A stretch of 64,000 bases of DNA, taken from contig JAANBB010000190.1 in the NCBI GenBank assembly GCA_014621425.1, positions 1 through 64,000 on the forward strand. The letters are read 5' to 3'. Every line of letters begins with the position of its first letter. Position 1 is the stretch's first letter. A program made the translations under genes and the position numbers. Origin of the DNA: Cylindrodendrum hubeiense (lineage: Eukaryota > Ascomycota > Sordariomycetes > Hypocreales > Nectriaceae). Of this stretch, positions 34,094-45,418 are shown piece after piece. A model generated the notes under the pieces. The model did not search any database. It saw only the letters and a list, made by a program, of their open reading frames with translations, and was not told where the DNA came from.

Positions 34094-34660
34094 ATGGTGG
34101 TCCTCAATCTCGCCTATACCGCTCCAATCAATCCTTCGGGTGCAGCACCAGCCCTGACGCAGGATCAAGTCTGGGCTGGACTGAAACTGAAAGCCGTCCG
34201 GCCTCAGGAATTCGTCCCTGCCATCGCCACTTGTGAGATTGTGTCCGAAGAGACGCTTGAAAGCGGGTACAAAGTGGTGCGAAATGTTACCTTCGTTCCC
34301 AACTCCAACATCAAGGGAGACGGAGCTCCAGTAAAGGAAATATGCTACCATTACGCGCCAAACCGTGTTGACTTCCACCAAGAAGACGGAAGCATCATCA
34401 ACAATATTATTAGCGAGGGGCCCGATGAACAGTTGTTCCTGACGTATTCTTTTGCGTGGCAACACCCCGGTGTTTCTAAAGAGAGCGAAGAGGCGCATAA
34501 GCTAAAGGAAACCCATCAGAGGGTATGTCATCCGCTCGCACTTAGCATCATTCAAGTTTCGAGTGCTAATAAGGCTGACTCTGTCATATAGGTGGCTAAG
34601 ATGGCTGTGGATAAAAGTATTGTGACTCTTCGACGTCTGGTTACCGATGGCGAGATTTAG
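34094..34660 (+). CDS. AtaL-like / DUF1857 SRPBCC-fold protein
   Basis: Exons 34094-34522 and 34592-34660 are joined across a 69-nt intron (GTATGT...CATATAG with GCTGAC branch) and encode 165 residues. The N-terminal MVVLNLAYTAPIN, the central CEIVSEETLESGYKVVRNVTF, and YHYAPNRVDFHQEDGS-type strands match the DUF1857/AtaL family of small START-like proteins. AtaL was named from the acetylaranotin cluster, and its reaction is unclear. No signal or membrane segment is seen. Without the intron the frame ends shortly after an unconserved tail, so the spliced form ending in VTDGEI is preferred. Confidence 0.85.
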
Positions 34661-34815
34661 TGAGCATCAGTATGCTCATCACTTGGCCACAAGAAGTGAA
34701 TGTGATAACTTGTATCTGGATTCTTATATACGTTGAAGAAGCTCCTAGTCTATCTCTGAATCTGAATGGCAGTACATATATACAGTATATACAAGGACAT
34801 TTTTAATGTCTTGGT

Positions 34816-36426
34816 TTAGTTATCATCGTTCAAGACGTAGACATCACGCTCAAGGGCGCGGGTGTTGAGCTAAGTCGTGTTAGTTCTTAAATCTTACTTA
34901 AGGGTGAGAATTCAATACTTACAATCTTGTAGGGGATGTTCTGGAGGTCAGAAACGCCGACCTGGGCAGCATCGTGAATGATCTCGTTCTTCATGAGCTG
35001 GATCAGCTTGGTAGGGCCCTCAACACCATAGACGTTGGAGAACATGAAACTAGTTCGGATTCCGTTAGTTGAATTCCTGGGCCATGAGACTTGTTAGGGA
35101 CTTACGGGCGACCCATGCCAACGGCCTTGACACCGAGAGCAAGCAGCTTGACGATGTCGGAACCGTATCGGACACCGCTGTCGGCAAGAACCTCAGTCTT
35201 CTCGAAGACCTGGGGAGCGTTGCGGCGGATCTCGTAGGCAATCTCGAGAGGCGAGGGAGAGTAGTCGACCTGGCGAGCACCGTGGTTGGAGAGCCAGATA
35301 CCCTCAACACCCTTCTCAACGGCAGTGAGAGCATCCTCAACAGTGGCAATGCCCTTGAGGATGATGGGGAGCTTAGTGCGAGACTTCATCTCGTCATAGA
35401 GGTCCCACTAAGAGCTAGTTAGCAAGTCGGTTCAAGCACTTTTGATAAAGACACATACAGTCAGGTCAGAAGTAACCCCGTTGCTAATTACAAGTTAGCA
35501 GAGTAATTGAGTCACGGATAAGATTTGACATACGCGTTGGTGGTGTCGTAACGAGCAGCACGGTGACGAGTAGAGTCGCCGGGGGCGTCAATGGTCCAGA
35601 CAAGGGCCTTGGCGTTGGCGGCCTCAGCTCGCTTGATGATGTCCCAAGTGACAGACAGGTTGGCGTTGGAGTAAATCTTTTAGAGGTTAGATGAGCCATG
35701 GATGCATCGATTGTGCATGTCTTACCTGCTGGAACACAACCTGGGGACCGTTGGGGGTGTTGTTGTGCTTGGCAGCAGCGATCTCCTCAATAGTCTTGGA
35801 GGCGTACATGGCAGCCTGTTCATCATGTCAGTGTCGGCATTTAAGAAGCAGCGCGTTAAACTTACGACGTAGAGGATGTTCTCGTTGGCAGAGGCATCGA
35901 CGAAGTTCAGCTCAGCGCGGTCGGGGTCACCATAGGCGGCACGCGTAGCGGGAGAGATGAAGAAGGGGGAGCTGAAGTTGTATCCGAGGATGGTGACACT
36001 GTCGAGCTGTTAGATGTGACCCATGTGGATGGTCCTTGGGGATTTGCACTAACCCAGCGGTGGCGTTCACGCCGGAGACACCAACAAGCTGGTGAGGGCG
36101 GAGTCTGGCATTCTTCCAGACCTCCAGGTTGTGGCGGTAGGCTGTACAGCAACGGTCAGCAACGATTCCGGCATCTGGAGTCACAAGAACATACCCCACT
36201 CGCCGGCGGCAGCAGTGCGGTAGAAGGCATACTGCTGGTCGGTCATGACCTGTCGAGCAGCGAACTCGAAGTCGGGGATGCCACGCATATCCTTCAGCTC
36301 GGGGCGGGTGCCCTCGGTCCAGTTGGTGCTGGCCAGGTAGGTCTCGAGGCCAGTATCGGGCTCATTGATGAAAGGCCGGGCCGCAAGGGCACCGGCGACG
36401 AGCTGGGCGACGACAGCGAAACGCAT
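34816..36426 (-). CDS. Secreted FMN-dependent alpha-hydroxy-acid oxidase (lactate 2-monooxygenase-like)
   Basis: Nine exons (36195-36426, 36054-36141, 35866-35998, 35726-35815, 35534-35676, 35459-35483, 35106-35407, 34923-35049, 34816-34869) give 397 residues, with all introns GT-AG and 49-56 nt. A signal peptide, MRFAVVAQLVAGALA, starts the protein, which is unusual because many relatives are cytosolic or peroxisomal. FMN-binding and catalytic features are present: SSPFFISPATRAAYG, Lys255 in ILKGIAT, the catalytic base His279 and Arg282 in LSNHGARQVD, and ADSGVRYGSDIVK-LALG-KAVGMGRP near the C-terminus. The family oxidises L-lactate or other 2-hydroxy acids, giving peroxide or a decarboxylated product. 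It points away from the gene-poor region, beyond which lies the Jen1 carboxylate permease. The ninth exon encodes only 17 residues, and exon 6 only 8. Confidence 0.92.
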
Positions 36427-37458
36427 GGTGGTGATGGGAACCTTCCTGAGGATGTGTGGTGAAAATGAATGATAGTGAGCCCTGGGCTTGGATGTAAAAG
36501 ACCGACTTGGGGTGAGGTGATAAGGGCGTGGGTGAAAGCAAAGGACGAGAGCCCGATGAGGAGAGCGCCATGATCGACATTAATACAAGAATCGGGGCTT
36601 GTCAACCTCAGCAGCTCACCCGGTGTTTCGGGATGCCGTGGGTGGCTCAGTGGGGCCTCATGCCGGAGCTTGATGAAGAGCGGGTACCGGAGCGTCAGAC
36701 CACGCGCACTCTAATGCTCTGCCCTACTCTAAAACGGTAGCGTCGGCTCGGCAAACTGACGGGATTGATAAGATGGATCCCTACTCCAGACGAAAATGGC
36801 CCGATGGATCCAATGGGGTGCAGTCAACCGAGCAACTCCCTGCATTGAGATCTCGGAAGCGGCAGACCGCGTCGTGTTGGTGGTGTTGGTGGCAGCCGAT
36901 CAATGTCAATCGATCAATGTCTCCGGTTGACTTCTTCATAGTTCTTGTTTTATTTCACAACACACATGTCCATGCTTTTCCCTTTTCCCGCGCTGCATTG
37001 CCCACGTCTGGCGCTACCAAGGCGAATTCTTGTTTCGGGAGCCAAATCCTTGGCCACTTCTGTATTTCAGACATTGGTCAATCACAAGCAACACCCCTGG
37101 CCTCCACTTTTTTTTAGATTCGAAGCTTCACAACCGTGGTCCGTATTCTCCGTCGCAGCGAAACAGCATCAAGCATTACAGCGGAGCAGGGTCGATGTTT
37201 GCCCCGGAGGCCCTGTCGCATACAGTCAACATTGGATGATTCCTCCACACATGCCTAATCCCACCCGGGTCCGAATCCCGTTCTGCTTATTGAGCCCCCA
37301 TTCGGCAAGGCTGTGCCACTGCCCAGGCCGTGGAGTGGTAACATGGTGGGGACGGTCCTTTTGCCAGCGGCCAACTTCCCACTTCAGACAACTCAATTTC
37401 CAGATGGCCTATCAAACCCGTCAGTTGCGCCATTAACACCGGCAATAAGGAGCATATG

Positions 37459-37490
37459 GGCCCCTAAAGGCCCCTAAAGGCCCCTAAAAG
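37459..37490. repeat. Three-copy 10-bp repeat containing CCCCT
   Basis: Units of ggcccctaaa repeat three times. Each contains CCCCT, the core of stress-response elements bound by Msn2/Msn4-type factors. Distance to the nearest gene starts (over 1 kb) makes a regulatory role uncertain. Confidence 0.75.
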
Positions 37491-39971
37491 TCACGCAGGC
37501 AAAGATCGCCGTGGGGGGTAAGAAAAGGTGAATATGTCATGGTTGACAAATCTACCGTCTCGAGGATGCTTGATTTTCCGTCTCCACAAGGCTGGGATCA
37601 CGGTTACAACTGCCGTGCACGAGCCCCCTGTGTGTCCGATTCCGGCTTCCCCAAGGTACGGCCAGAGACTTGATGATGATGATGGCTGTGCACCGTTCGT
37701 CTTGGCGCGTCTCCAAATCTGCCAGGCACGCAGATGGCTTGTCTGATGTGGCTTAGTATCTTGCCTTGGCAATACACGTCACATGCTTGCTTACATATAA
37801 CCCGAAGAGCCGCATAGATGACGTTCTAACATCGCTAATACGATACGGAGCACACTTTTTAGAGTTCAGATGAAAACATGCCCCCTTTTGTATCCATAAT
37901 TTATAATGAAGCGGACCGTTGCCTGCCCCAAGCACCGGCGTGTCGGAGAGTGCCGGGCGTGCCGTCTCAGCAATGCCTCGTCGTAAGTAGCTGGCAATGG
38001 GGGATCCAGGAAGATGAGCAAGAGTATCCCATGAAATGCATTGAATAACTCTACCCTGAATTTGAGGTTGAAACCCCGTGTGTCAAAGTACGATGAGTGA
38101 GCCTGGGTTAGCCACACTTCAAATTTGAGCGTTGATGAGTGACATTGGCTGACAGAGAATGCACGAACAGAGTAAATCATCTCAAACTTCCTATATGTTG
38201 TCAGGGACGGGACTCGGGCGCTTCGGGTCCCGGCCACCAACATAGTCGGCCTTGGTAGACGAGTTGGGCCTAGGGAAACGGGCTACCTATCATTATTGGG
38301 GAATCCACACATTGTAATTAGCTCACTGAGATCGATCTAGCTCTTCCATATGAGTCTTAATTGATCTGTTACCGACAGCGACTCCGTTACAGACACCTGC
38401 ATCCGCTTACAACAAAGAATGCACAAATGGGGAAAAGATCTGAAACTTCTTATAATTAAGCCAAACCTATGATTCACTTTACAAGAGAACAGCACTCTCC
38501 TATTTCCTCCCAGTTTGAATCAGTACCACCGCTCCGGCACCTCTAGGGTAGCACTCCCATGACCCGACTAAACTCATCCGCTCAGCCGAGAGCTGTCAGA
38601 GGGACGGACCCTTGCGCTATCTACTACATCCCGGAAGGTCGTACATACGGCTGCCGGGGATATATGCCGTGAATAGAAACACCATCCACTGCAGATCATT
38701 GCGTCGGAACTGTCCGACACGTGGGGGGGCGTTTCGGGCTCCGCATGCTTATCTCTAATCCCTTGGGTACATGAACTGTTGGAGAAACTTGGAGTTTCCG
38801 CAGCTATGCAAATCCGGGACGAGAATATCTGAGCCCCACTAGCTGCGGACTACTACGTTAATTACCCCTCGATGGGGGTCTTAATGTTTGAATCTCCTTT
38901 GTTTTGTTTTACACGCAGCTGCCGAGAGCCGCGTTTGAACGTGTTGATTCCTTTCGATATGACTGAATCCGATCGAATTACTATCAAAGAGCATCATAAT
39001 TGGATACATAAGGGCCTGAGGCTCAAGTGGATGCACACCACCTTTACTGTAGAAGATGCAAGGCATGCCCCTTCCGAGAGTTGGACATAGCCGGGCACGT
39101 AATGCGTGCACCGACGCCACAGCTAAGAAAGCCGGCCTGGTTCATAAACTGAAGCATCCGCGACAGTTCGAAGTTGGCGTGGAGCTGGCGGTGAGGACGA
39201 GTAGCTCAATGGACCCTGACGAATTCTTGTCTGACCTTACCTCGGCCATGGTGCTGCCTAGCCAGTCTCTCCCAAGCTAGTAGGTGGCGCAGACCACACC
39301 CTGGAGCCCTCTTCGACTTTCCCTCTATCAATACGCGGCACTTTCACGTGGGATGGGACATTACCTAAAAGGAGGCTTGGCGTCTTCGGCTTGGAGAGGT
39401 AAAAATAGAGTAGCCAATATGGTTAGTGCACGAAAAAAAACGAGTATTTTATGCTTAACCGTTAGTGTCACCGCAATGACACTAGAGATGCACCATCCGG
39501 ACCTCCGAACACCACCTCCGATGACTGGAGTAGGAGGAGTTACCATACAAGTATAGGAGCTTGGCATTTTAGCATATAGGAGTTGGTTTAGATGTAGGGA
39601 AATACCATCAAGAATGCATGGATAGAACGAAAAACACCACAGGGATAGAGTCATTTCTGCCATGCAGACCTGACGATGTCGTTCCAATATATTGGACTCA
39701 CTGTCCACATATTGTCTGGGGTCTGATTCTCCCAATGTGAGGTACCTCTACAATCCAAAGAGTACCCGTTCGTTTTTTTCAGCCCAGGGTCTTTTAATGG
39801 TGAGTGTCTCGTGAGGTGATGCCAGCCATAAATTCCTCACGCGACCATGAAATCGAATCCTGTTGCATACCAACAGCTTGGATGGGCCCACCTTTTATAA
39901 AAATTGTCGAGATAGGCGATAAGGGCGCATCTGTCCCAGCTCGGATCTCTCGTGCGTTGATCTAGATCCAG

Positions 39972-40002
39972 TCTGGGGATTTCTGGGGATTTCTGGGGAT
40001 TT
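39972..40002. repeat. Three-copy 10-bp repeat (tctggggatt)
   Basis: Three consecutive near-identical copies of tctggggatt in gene-free sequence. CTGGGG matches the CreA consensus by chance or function. No gene starts nearby. Confidence 0.75.
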
Positions 40003-41780
40003 GAAGCACAGGTGGCGTGACAGATTGAACGTCGCTCCTCAGGTGGAACCCATCTAACAATCCATCTCTGATCGGCCCGATGAGCTGTAACATATTATGG
40101 CCGGTGCTAGAAGCAAATCCAGAAGATGGAGTTGGGCCGTAGACGGCATGCGTCTTGGAGAATGGAAAATATTCGATTTCGAGGTGGTGCGTTCGCCCGA
40201 CAAGTGAATTGGGGGTGGTGGCTTTCTGGACATGGTTGTCGTACGACACCCATGATTTCTCGGGGTAAAGGAACAATGGCATTGACGTCTGGCGATAAAT
40301 TCGAGCTCGGTTCTCTGGACAACTCAGCGATTAGTTTAAACGCGGAGGTATAGGGGCAATGCATGAGAGGATCTTGGTTCTTTCTCGTCAGCGTCCAACG
40401 AACATCCGTCCAGCTGATGCATCTGTCTGAATGTGGCAAGCAACGGCGGTGGCCAGCTCGCCTGCCACCGGCCTGAACGGATTCAATAATCATTCTGGCC
40501 TTCTCGTGGAATGACAATGACCAAGAATAGTTCGATTCCCGAAAAGATCCGAGGCTCGACGTTTAAAGGTTTAAGCACTTCCCCTCCCCCTTCATTTGGG
40601 GTAGACGGAAACATTCCGATGATATTGACAAGGTTATCATTGGCAAGGTTATCGTGGTCAAAGTGTGACAATGAATCTGTGAACCAATCTAAATTCTTGT
40701 AAACTGGGGAATGGGCTGTGGCCTGGCAGAGTCTGGTCGCATGAGTGGTGCCCGCTGAGAACTCCGGTTATCTCGAGGATTCAAGACCTGCTTCGCAGAT
40801 ATCCACTACAATCTCAACGTCTTTGTTTTTTCTCCATCTTTCTGCGTCGCTTCTCAGTATTTGCGGCCCTCGTGAGCTGCCCGGACCGCTGCAAAGCTCC
40901 GCTCTGTTACATGGTACCGAGGGCTTCGTCGTACTGGATGCGACCTTTTTTTTATGTGCGCATGAGCCTTGGACCAGGGAGCCTTGCAGATCCCTGGCGG
41001 AAAAGTCAATAACTTGGGCCCTTGGGGAAGCTGGTCGGTTCAGGGTGCGAACCGTACGCACCCCGAGACGAGTATCGGGCCCCAGATATTACCCCGGATC
41101 GGCGGAGGATAGAGTTAACCTCGGATAACTCGCACGACGCCGCCAGAAGTAGTATATCAGCCGTATGGGGCCCCAGACTCATCGTTTTACCCTGGGTCCA
41201 CGGACGGATATCGCCCGTCTTTTTCCTCGTGCGGGTCATACGAGCGGTCTCCTCGCCCAGCCAAATCCCTGTGCCGTATTTGCCGCCCACGTCCCGGTGC
41301 AGCATTGGCGGCCACGGCCCGTCGTGACTCGTCAGAGAGCCCCACGATGTTGGCCTTGCTGCTTGCGAATCTTCGCGAGCACACGCAGACAACCTGGTTG
41401 ACGCGGATCCGAAAACACCAGCATGCGAACAGCGGATCCGTCAGCGATGGACATGTCTCGTGTTTGGCGCGAGGGTGTATCGGCCCATGAAGGCGAGGGT
41501 GTCCAAGTGCCACCGCAGATACTATGGAACCACCGCTGGGTCAACTCGGTCATCTTGGTCATCCTGCATAACCCTCGTGTCCTGGCGAACCATGACTCGG
41601 GCAGGCGTTCCAAAAGGACCAGCTGAAGTTGTGGTGGTGAGTGGCTGGTGTCGGTGTGCGCGCCCAACCCCGCGCCGGGGAACTGAGGTCATCGCGACGG
41701 CCGCCCGGACAAGTCTCGGTGGCACTAGGCGTAGGACGCAAGTGCCGACGACGATCTTTTGCTAGCGGGTTGTAGTGAGT

Positions 41781-41855
41781 GCAGAGCCTGCAGAGCCTGC
41801 AGAGAGTACACGCATGCCCTGGTCGGGAGTCCACGCATGCCCTGGTCTGGAGTCC
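41781..41855. repeat. Short tandem repeats: 9-10 bp and 23-bp units
   Basis: gcagagcct-type units (41781-41804) are followed by two 23-bp copies beginning acgcatgccctggtc at 41810-41832 and 41833-41855, differing at one base. They lie in gene-free GC-rich sequence. Confidence 0.8.
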
Positions 41856-43105
41856 ACGCGTGATGAAACATAAGCATCCTTGCATGATAGATGCTGGGTA
41901 GGGTTGGACACGCGCAAGTCGGGGGACACCCACGTTTCCTCCGCGTTGCGAACTCCCGGCCGTGTTCTAGAGCGTGTGCCCCATATTAACCTGTAAGCTT
42001 AGCGCTGCACCTTAAACCCAAGGTTATTGCTGAGTCTATCTCCGGTTGCAGTCGTGTTGTCTCAACTTATGCGGGATCGGCGCCGCGAGGCAACAGCCTT
42101 CTGTTCCTTTGTTCCTTCTGGCCGCTGTTCGTTGCCACTTTGGTCAAGCCGGTGCAACGTTGTCATGTAATATGTAGTGAATGGCTTTCCTAGTGAGCGT
42201 CGTGGTGTCGTCGTGGTGTCGTGCATCACCACGGTCCTTGCCGAGTTGCCGTGCTGGCAGCCCACCGACCGGGCTCCCCGCACCCTCCACCTCAATCTCG
42301 TTACCATCATGACCCATGGCGTATTCCCCGAGAGGAGAAAAGACGGGGGACAGGGCGGCAAGGAGGGCGGCAAGGCCACGACGAGACGGCCGCGGCGAAG
42401 CGAAAAGCGCAAAGCGAACACAACACCCTAGATCCCCAGCCCGGAGTAAACCGCAACAGGGAGCGCGCACCGGGCTGTCGCATCGCACGGCCTGCCCACT
42501 CTGATCCGCTTTGGATCTGTATCTTGCGGTAATTTCATTCGCTCTGTGGGTTCATGGGGCGGGTTTGGGTGCCATCAGACGGTGATTCCCCGCATGCTCA
42601 TTCCATCTGTGTCGGACGGCGCCCGACCGCGTCCGTACGACGACAAGATCATCCCCCCCAGTTGCGGGGAAAGACATTCGCAGGGAGCACCCCCTCAGTC
42701 TGGTCCACAAGATCCTGGTTTCCCCAACTAACACAGCTAGCAACAGGCCAGGGCCCGCTTGGGCCCTACCCCACGACTGCGCTGAGTCGCTGGCCGTCGT
42801 GTCAGGGTTTCAGGGATATGAGATAACGTCAACCTTTGGGGTTGCATCTTGGGGATGTTGGTCGCCATGATAGATACTTAAGGTAGCTCCCGCCTCTCCA
42901 AGATGACGAAAACCAGAATTCCAGAAGGTCAACCCCCCGGTCTTCTCTCCCAGGTCTCTTTCCAGGTCTTATAGGCCTTGTCCCTTCTCCAATCCTCCAA
43001 ATACCAAACTGTCGCCGGCCAAGGGTTACACTGGCTGCTGCTTTTGGGTCTCTGCCCTTCTCTCCCTCATCCCTCTTCTCCGAGTCTTAAACCCTCCTCT
43101 CCGTC

Positions 43106-44770
43106 ATGGATTCAACTGAAGCTCGCCACGGCGAGGCTGCCGACCCTCTCGCCAAGGGCATCGTGGCCACTGCTAAGCAGTCGCTGCGTGACCTCTTCAT
43201 CTGGAAGCAGCGTGTTGTCGTCATCAATGAGCATGGCGAGTCAGCCACTGAATGGCACGACCCAGACCCCATCCAGAACCCCATCAGCCTGATGGCCCAG
43301 CTCTCCGCAAAGGATTGGGTCTTCTTCATCGTTGGTTTCTGTGCCTGGACTGCGGATGCCTTTGACTTCCACGCCCTCTCCATCCAGACCGTCAAGCTGG
43401 CTGATTACTATGAAACTTCCAAGACAGCCATCACTACGGCCATCACCCTCACGCTGTTGTTGCGCTCAATCGGTGCTGCCGTCTTTGGTCTCGCTGGTGA
43501 CAAATGGGGCCGAAAGTGGCCCATGGTTTTCAACATGATTATCCTCGGTGTCCTGCAAATCGCAACCATCTACAGCGCGACCTTCTCACAGTTCTTGGCC
43601 GTCCGAAGTCTGTTCGGTCTGTTCATGGGTGGTGTGTACGGTAATGCCATTGCCATGGCGTTGGAGCAGTGCCCGTAAGTTTCCCTTGAGCTTCCCCTCC
43701 CGAGTTGGAGAAATTTTTATTCCCGTTCTAATTTCGTGCAGCGCAAACGCGAGAGGCTTGATGTCGGGCATCCTGCAACAGGGGTACAGTTTTGGTTACG
43801 TCTTGGCGGCGTGCGCCAACCTTGGCGTTGGAGGCGCAACCGACACCTGGAAGACAGTTTTCTGGATTGCTGGTAAGTTGCCACCTGCGCTTGACTGCAC
43901 TTAAACTATAAGCAGATGTAAACTAACCACGTCGTGCTCACAGCTGGAATCTCCATCGCCATCGGAATCATCCGTATCTTCTTCCCCGAATCCCAACAGT
44001 TCCTCGACGCCAAGGCCAGGGGCAAGTCAACCGCTTCCCCCGGCGCCTTCTGGCGAGACTGCAAGAGGATGCTGGCCCAGGAGTGGAAGATGTGTGTCTA
44101 CTGCATCATCCTCATGACGTGGTTCAACTACTACTCGCACACCTCCCAAGACTCCTACACCACCTTCATGCTCCAGCAGAAGGAGCTAGCCAACGCCGGT
44201 GCCTCTCGCGCCTCCATCATGATGAAGGTCGGCGCCTGTGTTGGTGGAACCATCATCGGATATGTCTCCCAGTTCCTCGGTCGTCGACGAGCCATCATCA
44301 TGGCCGCCTTCATGTCCGCCCTACTGATTCCCGCCTGGATCCTGCCTGAGGGTGAGCGAAGCCTCAGCGCCTCCGGATTCTTCATGCAGTTCTTCGTCCA
44401 GGGTGCCTGGGGTGTCATTCCCATCCACCTCAACGAGCTGTCGCCCCCGGCTTTCCGATCGTCTTTCCCTGGTGTCACCTACCAGATCGGTAACATGATC
44501 TCGTCTCCCTCTGCGCAGATCGTCAATGCCATCTCTGAAAAGACCTTTGTGACACTCAAGAATGGCGACAAGGTTGAGGCGTACGGCCCGGTCATGGGTA
44601 TTGCCACCGCCATTATTGCCATTGGAATCATCATCACTACCATGTTTGGCCCTGAGAAACGCGGTAGACACTTTGAGAACGCTGTTGCCGGTATGGAGGA
44701 GGAGATGGCGCCAAAGAAGGATGTCGAGACCGCAAGCATCGACAAGGTTGAGCTGGAGGAGCGAAACTAA
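43106..44770 (+). CDS. JEN1: Jen1-type monocarboxylate/proton symporter (MFS)
   Basis: Exons 43106-43674, 43742-43872 and 43944-44770 join to 508 residues. Introns are 67 and 71 nt with GTAAGT donors. The protein has about twelve hydrophobic segments and the Major Facilitator loop motif DKWGRKWP. The Jen1 signature N-x-x-(S/T)-H-x-x-S-Q-D-x-x-x-T is present as NYYSHTSQDSYTT. Jen1 proteins import lactate, pyruvate or related short carboxylates with protons at the plasma membrane and are usually glucose-repressed. Intron 1 follows LEQCP, and skipping it would end the protein early. The N-terminal ~70 and C-terminal ~30 residues are hydrophilic and cytoplasmic. The substrate (mono- or dicarboxylate) cannot be decided here. 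Confidence 0.94.
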
Positions 44771-45418
44771 TTGACAGGAGCAAATTTCGAGTGATGGATC
44801 TGTGGGAAACATAGCCCAGTACTTCAAGCATCACGAAGAGTAGAGACATTATGCATTAAATGAACATTTACTCTATAAACTTTCAGAGTGCAGTGCCTTG
44901 AGCGATATTAATGAAGATTACTCATTGCGCCTAGGCATAGATTCCCGAGTGTCGATAACACTTCATAACCAACTGTATGTGGCTTAATCTTGTGAGGTAA
45001 TTCTTATTGCTACTTCCAACTATTTAAGTATAAACATGAGCAGTGTTATTTGCACACTTTCATGTTGCTATTCACACACATCCGTCTACAATTGTTTCAA
45101 AAGATAATAACAGTAATGTACCGAATATAACATTTAAGCAGGGGGAATTCAGGAAGGCTAATTTTGCATTTATTTATCCTAACACTATGCTTCTTATAGT
45201 TGTTTATTCCCTAATATTAAAAGTTGCCTTTAGGTTAGGGATGCATATACACATGACATAGCTAATATTTAGGTGCTAAAATTGTATGAATACAACCTGT
45301 ATGTGTGCAAATAGCAATACTCCTAAACATATGCCCGTGGCTGCGAGCAAAAAATGGATTGTTCTGAGAGCCGATTCCATCTCTCATTAGGATGTTGATC
45401 GCCATGTCGCATTGCTTT
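44771..45418. other. Convergent gap, AT-rich
   Basis: About 650 bp lies between the 3' ends of Jen1 and the carboxypeptidase gene. It is AT-rich, with short ORFs only. The phrase ttattccctaat (~45205-45216) is the reverse complement of attagggaataa in the 32-bp repeat at 16653, probably coincidence. Confidence 0.45.

Larger units (their letters stand above)
36427..43105. other. Gene-free region of about 6.7 kb
   Basis: No ORF here shows a recognisable domain or a consistent spliced frame. Many overlapping ORFs at 40.7-42.8 kb reflect high GC, not genes. Short tandem repeats are scattered at 37459-37490, 39972-40002 and 41781-41855. The right end should include the Jen1 promoter. No tRNA or 5S rRNA was recognised; a GTTCGATTCCC at 40530 is rejected below. 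Confidence 0.45.

Noticed and set aside
40500..40560. Possible tRNA B box (gttcgattccc at about 40530)
   Set aside because: The T-stem does not pair, the nearest A-box-like sequence is about 80 nt away, and no acceptor stem can be formed.
40745..42830. Many overlapping ORFs of 60-130 codons
   Set aside because: They fill all frames of a GC-rich stretch, have skewed Arg/Pro/Gly composition and lack motifs, as expected from low stop frequency.
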